A stretch of 64,000 bases of DNA from contig NC_064036.1 in assembly GCF_932526225.1 (NCBI RefSeq), positions 3,473,501 to 3,537,500 of the forward strand, read 5' to 3'. Positions 46,679 to 61,600 of the stretch are shown here, piece by piece. The DNA comes from Nematostella vectensis. Its lineage: Eukaryota > Cnidaria > Anthozoa > Actiniaria > Edwardsiidae. The notes beneath the pieces are model-generated. The model was not told where the DNA came from. It made no database searches and worked only from the letters and a program-made list of their open reading frames with translations. Each line of letters begins with the position of its first letter. Position 1 is the first letter of the stretch. The position numbers were made by a program, and so were the translations under genes.

Positions 46679-49600
46679 ATGAGACGGACAAACAGTAAGT
46701 AATGTTAATCCTATACTGATTGTAGTGATGTTTTTTTTCGGGATTTAATGTCGCAGTTTCAGTAAAGGTGTCATTCCATTTCCGGCGCCATTTTGTCATA
46801 GATTACTACGGGAACGACAACGGAATGGGACAACCACAAAGAAGCGATCAGATGCTAGAAGAAGAAAACGACAGACTTACAGAAAGCCTATCAGGAAAAG
46901 TGAAGGCCCTGAAATCGGTGTGTAGTGTTTGCAGCGTTCAATGTGCAATATATTAAGTAAATAGCTGCAAATGTTTTCAAGTTACCAAGGATTTTAGATT
47001 TGTCTTACACTATGAGCTTACGCTTTTCAATTCCGACCAACAACCTGCATTAAAGCTCCCACCAATCAGAAGATATTTTTCGTGGGCCAACACTTAGATG
47101 GCTTCCAATAACAACTTACGCATCTTGATTGACAGATGCCTGGGTGTTCAATCGTTAATCTTGATTAATAATTAACATTGATTGGATCGGAAGATCAATA
47201 ATAATTGATACTCATGATCTTTCCAATTAGTGATATCGATTTCTTCATACTATTAGTTGGTAATTATCAACTGACCTCACAATGTTTTCTACTGTCTATT
47301 ATTTTTAATTGCCAATACAATTAGTCCTTTTTCTTAGATTGGAATCAATTGATATTGGTAATTGGTTCTTTTGATTGAACACTTTGGGACAGAAGGGAGA
47401 AAGTGGTTAAGTATTGTTTGGAAAGTGTTTGCAGAAAACCAAAAATTGCTGTAAAGAAGCTGATATGACATGCTTGTTTACTAGTAATGTTCAGGGTTCC
47501 CTGCTAGCAGAGGCCTCTTTTCTCTGTATTTCGTTGTGATTGCGTTCGCGAGGAAAAGAGACCTCTGCCATGGGTCGAAACTGTTTTCGTTGCGCATGCG
47601 TATGCGTTTCTAAACGACCGCGCTTGACGTGCCAAAACCCGTACCATCGCGCGAAAGCTGTCAATGAGCTAATATGATTTGCATGGGTTTAGTCGCAAAT
47701 TATGAATCAAACTCCGGCTAGTTTTCCTCTTAGAAAAAAGAAAACAACTGTTCAATATCAATCACCTAAAACGTCACTGAAAAGATTGAACAGCAAACGC
47801 AGCAAAGACGAGTTTTGTCTTTTTTGTGGGATAAATTTTAAGACATCTGGGCAGGCGAGTTTCTTCAATGTAAATATGGCACTTGACGTGCCAAAACCCG
47901 TCCCATCGCGAGAAAGCTGTCAATATGCTAATATGCTTTGCATGGGTTTAGTCGCAAATTATGAATCAAACTCTGGTTAGTTTTCCTCTTCGAAAAAAGA
48001 AAACAACTGTTCAATATCAATCATCTAAAACCACAGGTAGCCCAGGCAATGGTTGCTTGTCGTAGCTCGGAATTCGGCTGTTCTGAGATCGGTCGAGTAA
48101 AGCGTTTTTTTTTTTTGAAATGTTGTCAATAAAATTGCCTTAAGACTTAGAACATGCCTTGTTGTTGTCAAATTCACGTGTAATAAACGATTTGGGGGGT
48201 TTTCTCAACGGAATTTATGACTTCTCTCTCCAAATTCACGTGTAATAAACGATTTGGGGGGTTTTCTCAACGGAATTTATGACTTCTCTCTCCCTACTAC
48301 CTTTCTTTAGTAGGGAGAGAGAAGTCAAAAATTCCGTTGAGAAAACCCCCCCAAATCGTTTATTACACGTGAATTTGACAACAACAAGGCATGTTCTAAG
48401 TTCTAAGGCAATTTTATTGACAACATTTCACAAAAAAAAAAAACGCTTTACTCGGCCGATCTCAGAACAACCGAATTCCGAGCTACGACAAGCAACCATT
48501 GCCTGGGCTACCGGTGCTAAAACGTCACTGAAAAGATTGAATAGCAAACGTAGCAAAGACGACTTTTGTCTTGTTTGTGGGATAAATTTCAAGACATCTG
48601 GGCAGGCGAGTTTCTTCAATGTAAATATCGCACAGTTGGACTCGAAGAAAATGTTACAAAAATTTTTGGTAAACTTAGATCAGCTAGTTCCAGAAGAATA
48701 TGCTGCAAAACCTGTAAACGGAAGATTGACTCGTTAGTCAAATAAGAGAAAATTCTGAATGAAGATAAGGCATTGAATGGCTACTTTTATAATTCGTCGC
48801 GTGATATTTCTACGGAGGACGCCGTTTCGAATGCGGGCTTATTATTCCGCAGCGGATATACGCTTCACGCATGCGCTAGTCGTTGTGGGCTCAAATAGTA
48901 GCCAGTAATTGATTAACAGAGCATGCGCTCTGGATCTCCCGTCCACGATCGTGGACGGCGGTTTGATCAAACGAACTTGCAACCCATGGCAGAGGTATCT
49001 TTTCCTCGCGATTTCCAGCCCAGCGAAATACAGGGAAAAGAGGCCTCTGCTAGCAGGGAATGTTCAGGGGTAATGAATGGTAAACTGTGTCATTAAGCCA
49101 TGATGCTGTTTTTTCACATATTACAGCATTTGGCATAAGCTTCTGCCAGGTGTTGCCTTTGAGGGGTGATGAAAATGTGAGGTTCCCTAAACCTTCCATT
49201 GTTCTCCACACATTTATTACCTGATTTGACAAAGGACACATTTTTTAGGCAGCCATTGTTTTCTCTTTTCAGCTCTCAATTGATATTGGACATGAAGTTA
49301 GAACACAAAACAAGCTTTTGCAAGAAATGGTAAGTTTAGGTTTGTAGGGCATTGTTTACTGGCTATAAGAGTAACTTGAAATTGAAGATTTAAAACAAAG
49401 GGGTGGATAGTTAATTGATCTTGGAAAGGGGGTGCTAAGAGTTAGATGGTAGGGAATGGCAAGAGAAAGGGCATACAAATAAAACATAAAACTTACTTGG
49501 CCATTCTTCAAAAGGAAAGACCACTTTTTGGCAGTTTAGGATTTACTTAGGAATTCTTAAGGGGGTGGGGGTGCACATTCAAAGGATAGAGTCTGTCTTA

Positions 49601-49888
49601 AGACTTCCAGGATGGTTAGACCTATAGGGGAGGCTAAGGGCAAAGGGTAGGACCACTGAATGACAATGTTGATCAGGCCAACCTCTGTTAAAAGAAAAAT
49701 TAATTTAAGCAATGATTTGTGTTATTTGTTAGGATGATGACTTTGACACAAGTGGCTCCCTTTTATCTGCAACCATGGGAAGACTTTCTGCTCTCACTAA
49801 AAAAGGACATCACAAAGTCATGTGTTACATGATACTTTTCTGTTTCTTTGTTTTCTTGGTAGCATGGTACTTTGTTAGAAGAAGATGA
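46679..49888 (+). CDS. BET1: BET1-type Golgi SNARE
   Basis: Qc-SNARE for ER-to-Golgi vesicle fusion, anchored by its C-terminal tail. Four exons: 46679-46694, 46802-46917, 49273-49329, 49733-49888; 114 aa (human 118). The N-terminus MRRTN then NYYGNDNG resembles the human start. EEENDRLTESLSGKVKALKS and LSIDIGHEVRTQNKLLQEM form the SNARE heptads around the zero layer. Exon 4 carries the rest of the helix and a membrane segment (MCYMILFCFFVFLVAWYFV) ending in RRR. Match is to BET1 rather than BET1L by SLSIDIGHEV. Intron 2 (2.36 kb) contains a nested transposon. Exon 1 is only 16 coding bases and is placed by phase and similarity. Confidence 0.93.
47702..48737 (+). pseudogene. fragment of an unknown zinc-binding ORF inside the transposon
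   Basis: Two partial copies encode SLKRLNSKRSKD(E/D)FCL(F/V)CGINFK and TSGQASFFNVN, the second running on to LDSKKMLQKFLVNLDQLVPE and a stop near 48737. The paired cysteines (CxxCG) suggest a zinc-binding N-terminal region of a transposon protein. A nested palindrome interrupts it between 48032 and 48516. I do not recognise the family. Confidence 0.45.
48025..48523. mobile_element. nested foldback element with 7 bp target duplication
   Basis: Termini CACAGGTAGCCCAGGCAATG (48032) and CACCGGTAGCCCAGGCAATG (from 48516 on minus), flanked by CTAAAAC on both sides. The arms are near-identical inverted copies over about 215 bases meeting at a short spacer near 48290. The left arm also has a 63 base tandem duplication (contains CACGTGTAATAAACG). 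It interrupts the ORF fragment of the outer element. Confidence 0.85.
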
Positions 49889-51118
49889 AACTATAATATT
49901 TGTTTATTTATATATAATTAATAACGTACATACCTAGTTCATGGCATGGTCTTTTATTTTGAATTATGCTTTGTTCTGGCCTCCTGAAAAGAACACATTG
50001 ACACTAACAAATAATAGTATATACTTGGCGGGAACTTCATAAGAATGCACGCTTTGACTGGTTGTCTAGCTTGGAATAATGGTCACTATCAGGGGCGTAG
50101 CCAGGGGAGTGGCCCAGGGGGCCTGGCCCCCCCTTTTAGCAGCCAAAAATACATAAATGTATGAGACATTATCTAAAATATAGGAGAAAGTGCCTTGAAA
50201 GTCTCTTTTGGACCCCCTCCTGTTTAAAATCCTGGCTACGCCGCTGACTATTCACCTCTAGAACTCAGAATAATGATAATAAAGATTTATGACCATTGAA
50301 ACTTATTGAGCTTCACTTTAAAATAGCATGTGTTAAGCAAAAATAAATCTGAATAATCTGAATATCAGCTTTAAACTCCTTTTGTTTAACAATTTTCTGC
50401 CAAATGATTTTGCAATGAGCATGAAAATTTAACACTGCGTGTCTCAGGACTATTCACTGCTATTCACTTTGCCTTCAGCAAATAGTTGTTAAATAAAGAA
50501 TAAACTCCAAAAAGATACCAATAACAATTTTATTACACATATTGTATTCCTCAAGACTTTCCATGCATCAGAATATATTTGATTCCAGATAACTCAAACT
50601 TTCCAAGAAAATTGAAATTAGTTTGAGTTATCAGGAGGTTTGTGTTACCGGGTATTTTGTGTTACTGAAGGTTTGTGTTACCGGGGGTTTTGTGTTACTA
50701 AAGGTTTGTGTTACCGGGGGTTTGTGGGGTTTGAGTTATCTGGAGCCAACAGAACAGTGGAACTCATATTTTAAAGAAAAGTTTTCAAGTCCAAAAGTAT
50801 TATGTGATTCAAAAAACAGCAGTACTACATACCTCAAAAGTCTGCTGATCCAAGTTGTGTGACAGGGTTTGTTGTTTTTGCTTGCATCACTTTATATCAA
50901 ATATAGTTATCCCAGTATTGTTTTAGGATTATTTTTTTTTGTAGGAATGGTTTCATTTCAGATTCAGTTGGCTGTTGAGATCTTATTTGCATAAGTTTTC
51001 ATAACCTATGAAAAAATGTGTCACCAAAGTTGAATTAAGGACGGGCAACCTTTTTTCAACAGTCACTTTATAAAGACCCAATCAAGCAACCCCTTTTCTT
51101 GGACTCAAGCATGGCTGC
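49889..51118. other. BET1 3' flank and intergenic DNA
   Basis: Non-coding. Holds a small transposon at 50090-50250 and a diverged GTGTTACCGGGGGTTTT-type tandem repeat at about 50625-50735. A possible poly(A) signal AATAAA lies at 50278-50283, rather far from the BET1 stop. Confidence 0.4.
50090..50250. mobile_element. short hAT-like non-autonomous element with ACTAT duplication
   Basis: Inverted ends CAGGGGCGTAGCCAGG and CCTGGCTACGCCGCTG, flanked by ACTAT on each side (5 bp). It resembles the element in GCAT intron 1 in end structure, G/C tracts and duplication length. Confidence 0.7.
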
Positions 51119-51654
51119 TTAACACATTGACTCCTGGCTATTTTTTAGCTGATTTTGACAAAAAAAAAAAAAAAAAAATCAGATACCTTTGGGGAGAGGA
51201 CTGGCTCTACCCTCGTGAATCCCCCGGATCCCCCAGAATGCTTTGCAATCCGTAATGGCATCCAAGATAGTTTCACAAGCCTTCAAGGAGTAGACATTGT
51301 GTTTTGAGACCATGGTAATGTACCTGGATGATCAGAATAAAGGTATCTATTTGTGTCTTGAGCTGTGTCTGCTGATATCTTTCCCTTTGGTATTCTGGGT
51401 GTTTGGTTGAGAGGGGTGATTTGCTTCTTTCTTTTCTCCTTGTTCGATTTGAGATTTGTCAAAGAACCCGAGCTAATATTTGGCTAAAGAGTAGTTGCTA
51501 TCACCTTGGTTGGATGCATAATCTTCAAGACCATTTATCCCTTAGACTGAAGCCTGACTATCGTCATCTTGTGTTTATTTTGCATTTATGGATTTTTTGT
51601 GTAGTGGGTACTTCTCGAAGCCGGTAAAGGCCGGTTGAGGGATCAATGTGTTAA
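51119..51654 (+). mobile_element. non-autonomous DNA transposon, copy B (TTAA type)
   Basis: TTAACACATTGACTCCTGGC at the left and GGATCAATGTGTTAA at the right form inverted ends with TTAA at both borders, as in piggyBac/Kolobok-type insertions. It is homologous to 10724-11716, which has a longer middle. Confidence 0.7.
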
Positions 51655-53419
51655 TAGAGGTACAACTACTGTATTTATGCATTTATGAAGGCTTTTTGGG
51701 ACATGCTAGTATTCTTATATCAATACATAGGTTTCTTCAAAGTTTTTAATGCATACATTTTTATAAATAAAGCAAATAAAATGTCCTGCTTGAAGACATT
51801 AACTATTCATTTTAATTGCAAATTTACTGTCAGTTAACTGTTCTCTTGTAAAACGTTGAAAAGATCGACTATAAAAAGACTGTAAAATTTCTCAAACAAG
51901 TTCAGATTAGCTATTTCAGACATTTTCAGTGTGGTCTCTCTAGATTTTAAGCTTATCAAATTCCTGTTTGATGTTACGACAGACTGAACATAGTACATGC
52001 TCAATTCATCTATACTTTTTGCTAAGTATGCTGGTTGTATACCACCTGCTACGGTATACTGGTAATGGACAGTATGTGGCACATGCATCAAAACACGTAT
52101 GGGCATGTCAGTACCTCCCTATTGGCCCGCACTAGCTTAGAAGAATCATCCCATACACGCCCCAACACAACACAATGCCGAGCATCTCTCTATTCGATGG
52201 AGCCGATCCTTGGGGGACTCCGATAAAAACAGATGGGGATGATTGTCGGCAAAATTAATTTTAAACTCGGGTGTGGTTGAAGGAATTTTTAACCCTAAGA
52301 GATACAGAATCGGAAAAACCATTAAACATCCCCTAAGGAATAGCAATTGGAAGAATTTTATACCCTAAGAGATAGCAGAATCAGAAAAAATCCTTTAACC
52401 CCCCCTTAGGGATAGCAGATAAGGGACGATATGATATAATACATTAATTATTTTGTGGTATTAGGATAAGTTCAGTCTTCATTGCCCTCATTTAGCTGAC
52501 ATCATTTTCACAAATTCTGTAAAATGAAAAAAAAAAAAGGAATTAGTTGTCTGACTGTTTTTTGCTCTTGTTGTAGCGTGCGTAGCAAGCCCAAAGGGAA
52601 ATAAGAGACACGGAGACGAGGTGCGCTAGGGAGAGGGAGGGCTAAGGGTTGGGAGAGAAGAGACACGGAGACGAGGTGCGCTAGGGAGAGGGAGGGCTTG
52701 CAGCCGATCCCTTGTTTAGACGTTCACCTGCCCTTTTCCTACATTTGCTGCGTCCTTTTCATAAGGCGCGCAGGCTCTATCCCTTATCTTACCCAGCCCT
52801 TTGCACATGCTACGCGGGCTAACACAGATTTTGCTTTTTATGTGTACGATATTTTGGTAGGCCAATACGAATAATAGCAGGTAAAAAGTTTTGCAATGGT
52901 TTTCTTTCTTTGTTTTTTATTTTCGAAGAACCTTCCTTGAAAAACCCTCCCCCCTCGACCGGGAGCTTCCAGGTTCGCTGAGTAATACTATTGTTATTAT
53001 TATTATCATCATTATCATCATTACCATTATTATTATCATCATCATCATTGTCGTCGTCGTCATCATCATCATCATTATTATTATTTTCATCATCATCATC
53101 ATCAAAATGAGGTCTTTTCTTTTATGGCCTTTAATTTTGTTTGTCAAATCTACGCCTGCCCCCTCCCCCTCGCGCCTGGAATACCAGTCGTTTCGACCAT
53201 AGACGAGTTGTTTCCATCACTAATTTCAGTGCAATTACAGTAGCGCGGGTACGATCAGTGGTATTAGTATAGGTAATCATACAGTTTGCGCGCGCGACGT
53301 CTTCGACTTTAACTACGTTCTCAACAACGTTAAAGGGGGCTGCCACGTGTGCGAACTGGTTTTGCTATGGACGAACTGGTCCATGGTCGAAATGAATGGA
53401 TACCCGCGCCTGATTTCCT
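51655..53419. other. intergenic DNA, repeats only
   Basis: No exon recognised. It includes a 57 base tandem duplication at about 52605-52700 (GAGACACGGAGACGAGGTGC) and a diverged repeat around 52275-52425 (ACCCTAAGAGATA). Confidence 0.45.
52985..53106 (+). repeat. ATT/ATC trinucleotide microsatellite
   Basis: About 120 bases of mixed ATT and ATC/GTC triplets, open in all frames on both strands. Confidence 0.92.
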
Positions 53420-56638
<3,219 letters not shown>

Positions 56639-58604
56639 GATCCGTATAAGGAGAGTGTTGGCGGATCGGGCATACACTTGGAAGAGCTACAATCCACAGA
56701 ATTCAACCAAATAGCGTCGCCGCAGTGCGCGCTGTCGGTCCTTACTCTGCTGATATGGACCGGTTTACAAGTGGATAATATGTTGCCTAGTGCGGCGTGA
56801 TTGGACACTAACTGTCGGCCAGCACATGGCAAATATACGACCAATCTTCAACACCTTACTCTTTTACTTTTACATCTTTCAAAATAGTTTTGTTTACCCC
56901 AAAAGATAGATAATATCCTAGAGCTCGGTAAAATATAATAAAGAATCGTATCAATATTTTAGGGTGTGCTGTTTGGGTTTGTTTATTGTTTCGGGAAATG
57001 TTCCGTGACAAAAAGGACATGCCGCTTTTGTTCTTAATCATTTGATCAGAACGCGCTATAAAAGGCTTGCGAATTTAGCAGGAATAGCCGACTTATATAG
57101 AAATCTCGAGTGCAGTATTCATTTTAAGTTGGCGCCTCTATAATTAGTCACCCAAATCTGCTTTTAAGGTAACCTCTTGACCACAGACTCCGTGGTTATA
57201 CCATATGCAAATAAACGCTGATGGTTAGCGCGAGTGCTAACACAAGCGTCATACAAAGCACACCCTTGAAAATTACATATTTGTGTTTAAAGCATTTCAA
57301 GACACTGGAAATACACCCTTACATAGATACTGCGGCCATTCCCCTACATATCCCCACCACGGGATATGTAGAGAATCCCCCCCTCCCTCTCAATCCCCAA
57401 GCCTCTTACGCGCCGCTCTTAGAGACCGCGCTTCGGTCCCTAAAGAGCGGCGCGTAGGAGGCTATCAACTCCCCCCCCCCCCCCCCCACCTCCCTCTAAA
57501 AAAAAAGCCTTAGTTTCACAGCTGCAGTAAAAATATCACACAGAATCAAATATAACGTCGTTTAACGTCGCCGTTGAGGTAGTTTTAAATTTCTGCAGTG
57601 TCTTTTTTGTAATGATGTCAAACACAAATCTGTAAGAGAGGCGACATCTCCCGAGGATATTATTGTAAGCCTCGTAAGTGTCAGGAAATTGAACATTTGC
57701 CAATCCATCAACCGCTTCTTAGAAGCTTTGCCTGGGTGGCGAAGAAATATCAAAATTTCGCCTCGATTCTCTATGTCATATACATTGGAAATAAATCTTG
57801 TGAATATGTTAACCATAGTTTCTTTACAAGGGAATAGAAGCACACGTTTTCGTGAACAGAACAGCTGTCGCTCTCGTTTTTCCTGATCTAGAGAACCGAT
57901 CGGAAATCAAACGAGGAAAGATCAAATTGCGACCCAAGACACTCAAAGATCTTAGAGGTGGCAAACCAAATCCTACTACGAAACCCGCCAACTTTAAGAT
58001 CTGGTAACTGTCATAATTGTTTGCCATATTTACTTGAATAAGCGCCCCGATGCTTTTATTAATCTCAGATTGGACGCTTCCATTTGGAGTAGGTGTAGTT
58101 TTGAAAACGCACAAATGTTTTATCAATTCAATCCACCCCCTCCAAACGCCTTTGCTGACTACATTTGAACGACAACAAAGATAGACCGTGGAATCGAAAT
58201 AGGGTAACCTTAACAGCCGCTGATAAATTATGGGATTTGAAATGTACTGCTAAACTAAAATCTTCAAATCTGCCTCCTGCCTGTTTCATACATTAATAAT
58301 TCTTTCTTCTTCTTCTAGTGCCCCCCCCCCCCCAAAAAAAAAATAAATAAATAAAAAATAAGAAAAAACTGGAGCCGCCCCTGGAAAAGAATATAATTAC
58401 TTGTACTTAACGCAAACGAAAAGTAAACATAAAAAACACACACACAAGTATGTCAGTTATTTACAAGTTTAATGAGGAATCTTCCTATCTAAAGACATAT
58501 TATCTCAAGCATGAAAATCTCCCAAAGTTAGGGCCAGGCGGGCGCTTCTCTCCGTATGACCTTCAATCCAATGTCTGAGAAAACCTTTTTGCGCATGCTC
58601 GCCA
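56639..58604. other. intergenic between the calmodulin-like gene and COPS7
   Basis: Contains the calmodulin-like gene promoter by position. On plus there is an isolated CTATAAAAGG at about 57055 and an octamer ATGCAAAT near 57204, but no gene was recognised after them. Open frames of 93 and 100 codons on minus at 57562-58126 have no family resemblance. Confidence 0.4.
57399..57463. repeat. near-perfect hairpin, MITE-like
   Basis: AGCCTCTTACGCGCCGCTCT pairs with AGAGCGGCGCGTAGGAGGCT across a short loop containing CGCGCTTCGG. A strong, GC-rich hairpin followed by a poly-C tract. Confidence 0.75.
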
Positions 58605-61600
58605 CTACCTCCGAACTTGAGCACCAAATACTTTCCCGCTTCCTCGGATCCTAACGAAAATGGGAACAAACAAAGCAAATATTCTTCATCAAAAACAAGT
58701 ACCTGTCACAACAACATCAGCGATAACAAACAAGGGTGATACACAGAGGTTGTATTTCCAGCAGGTACCAAGCTTGGGTTAATATGATCAATGATGATGA
58801 TTATGATTATGATTAAGATAATGACTGAAGAGCCATCAACTAATAAATTTGGGAACCTTTCACAGTTGTACTGAATGCCTAAAATGCAGACTGTGGCGTT
58901 GTCTGTTGTGCGATGGCAGCTAAACATTTGAGCTTGCTCCATGGCTCATTTTACCCAGCAGTAATATCTAGTGTCAACCCAAACACTCACCCCTTTTGCT
59001 TTCCTGGGGGCACCGTCTTCTGTTGGTACTGTTGGCTTTGGAAAGAGCTTACTCCAGGAACTCCCTCATCCACCATGTCGGACTGGGATGTGGCTTTTAT
59101 AGCCTTTCTCAGGTTTTCAACCTAAAACAGGAACTCTTTCATAACAAGATATTCACATACAGTGTAGAGGAGCCATGGGCTTTGACACTGACCGACACAA
59201 ATCACATTTAACCACCCAGGAAGATTATGCCTTATCAGGGCTGTAGCAAGGGCGACAAGGAAATGACCAGTAGGAGAGGTGGCTGTACACTCTTCAATAT
59301 TTTCTAAATCGTTATTTATCCTGCCTCCCCCCCCCCCCACTCAATATTTTCGAAAAATATATATAAAGAAATAACCAGTAGAGGCGTGGCTACCCATGGC
59401 CCTTCCCCCCAATATTCCACAGCCTGCTACAGCTCTGCTTATACCTCTCATAAAACAACAAGGCATCGCCACCTATAAAATGTTGTACAAGGCATTATTT
59501 TCAGTACATGATGCCTCATGGCACAAACCTACCTCTGCTTCAACTGTATTCTTCTGCATAGTTTTCTTTTCCTTGTAAGTATTTGCTCTTCCAATTTGCT
59601 TATCAATGCTATTTAGGATGGAATCACAGCTTTGACACCTGCCATAAATAAGATGTCAATAAAGTTGGACCACAAAACAGACCTCCATTAGCATCCTGAT
59701 TAAATTTGCTTAAAATTTTACAGATAAGGCCTGTACACAGCTTCTACATAACAGTCACAGGAGGATCACAATGTCAGCCACAGCTTGTCCTTGTAAGTCA
59801 AACCTTCTTTTATTGTATTCAACCAATTTTTGAAGACAAATTACGAGAAAAAATCCCAAACTCACCAGCTCCATTAGGCTCATATCTGAACTGACTTGAA
59901 AAGTGACTAGAGGGTAGGGCCTACTTTAAACTCTATTCTTAGCCATGAGCCATATTAAATGCAAATTAGACAAAACCATTAGTTTGTATTATTTTTATTA
60001 TACTCATGGACATACAGTGTCTAGACTAGAAGGTATCATTAAATAAAGCCGCATTGTCACCAGTTTACTTCCAGAAGGCTGACAGAAACCCTAACTGTTC
60101 AAAGACAAAAGAATCTATTAGAATCACGCTATGTAAACAGGCCATCCGCACTCCAATTATCAATCACATCCTCAAAGAAACTTCCCATAGACACAATTTT
60201 GAAATATTTTTCGCGTTTCCATTAAAAATCATTGAAGATTGTTATGTAATCAACTGGAAATAAACTGGTGACAATGCAGCTTTAATTTATACACCTATTT
60301 CACAAAAGGGTGTCAGTGCGAATGGCAAATGGTAAATGGCTTATAGGTACTAATTATTCGTTAAATTAAAGGTGTTAAATAAAGTCCAGCAATGTCAAAG
60401 CCAAGCATTAGTAACCTTTAATGGATAATTGTTTTGATTTATCCATATTCTTCAAGACGCATGGTTACTTTTGGTCATAGAACTGCCATTTGCCAATCGC
60501 CATTTGCACTGACAACCTTTATTGAAATAAGAGTATATCTATTTTTTGTCTTGGCCTACATACACACAAAAGCAATAAATTAAAAGACAGATTCTGGGAA
60601 GCCTTTACAGCCAATTATAGGTGGTTAGAAAAGATTACAAATCACAAAGGATAAAATACAAATCATACCAGTCTTGCAGAATCTCTGCTATGGTGCCAAC
60701 AGTCTCAGGCTTGATATCTCTGCCCATGGCATACTCTACCTCCAGCTGTTTATTTTTCTGGTCTAGCTTTCCATGTATAATGTCTGCATATATAGCTTCA
60801 ATGATCAAATCCTGAACAAAGAATAAGCATAAAAGAGATGCAGTATGTGACTCATTCATTTTCAGGAAAAAATATTCTAAGAAACTGGTATAATCCCTCA
60901 CTTGGTATATCATCAGTTAGTAATAAATCTTGATAATAAATTAATCCAATAAATCCTGAGAATTGTTGTATTTATTGGTAAGACCATTACATACCTCTAG
61001 TTCCCTTAAGTTTGATATCTCAAGCTCCTTGAGTAGTAGACTGTATGGAATAAACTGTAATGACAACACAATCATTGAATTAGCGCCCCCTTTGCCAGAA
61101 AACAAAACTGCATCCAAAGCCAGAGACCGGGGAGAGGAAGGGGCTGGTAGTGCTATAGCAATAGTGTACCACTTTTTTGCTTGGGTTTTTTAGTCTTCAG
61201 ATACAGTATATACTGTTTACCATCTTTTTGCTTGGGTTTTTTAGTCTTCAGATACAGTATATACTGCACTTGTTTGTCTACAGGGAGCCCAAGCTCACAG
61301 TTAGTGGGTTTGTGAGAACACACATAATACTATGACACATAACACTACATAATATATGACAAGGGAGCACACAGAGTGCCTCAAGTTGCTCACAACCAAC
61401 TTCGCTCAAAGACAATTTTTTTCAAAAAAATGCACCGCGCCGTTAAACAACCAACTCTTCGGAGTACCAATTGTGCTCCTAAAATGTGCCCACACCGTGA
61501 ATGTGATCAAATCCACACAAGCTCGTTAATGTCAGCAGGAAGCAGCTGAGAAGTCAATAATTCAAATCCGTTTATGACCGTTTTATCCGTGAAGAATGAA

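Larger units (their letters stand above)
47488..49069. mobile_element. TIR transposon with 9 bp target duplication in BET1 intron 2
   Basis: Left end TTCCCTGCTAGCAGAGGCCT at 47497 and its inverted copy ending at 49060, flanked by TGTTCAGGG on both sides (47488-47496, 49061-49069). A second inverted segment inside each end (GGAAAAGAGACCTCTGCCAT against ATGGCAGAGGTATCTTTTCC) lengthens the TIR. A 9 bp duplication fits Mutator-type elements, but no transposase is seen. The interior carries an internally duplicated coding fragment and a second element inserted into it. Confidence 0.8.

Noticed and set aside
48279-48737. 152-codon ORF on plus
   Set aside because: It runs through the arm of an inserted foldback element into the transposon fragment, so its first half is not ancestral coding sequence.
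52985-53202. 103-codon ORF rich in Ile/Val
   Set aside because: Entirely produced by an ATT/ATC microsatellite.
57055-57457. TATA box and octamer followed by a 78-codon ORF on plus
   Set aside because: The ORF has no family resemblance, runs into a MITE-like hairpin, and no snRNA or histone sequence follows.
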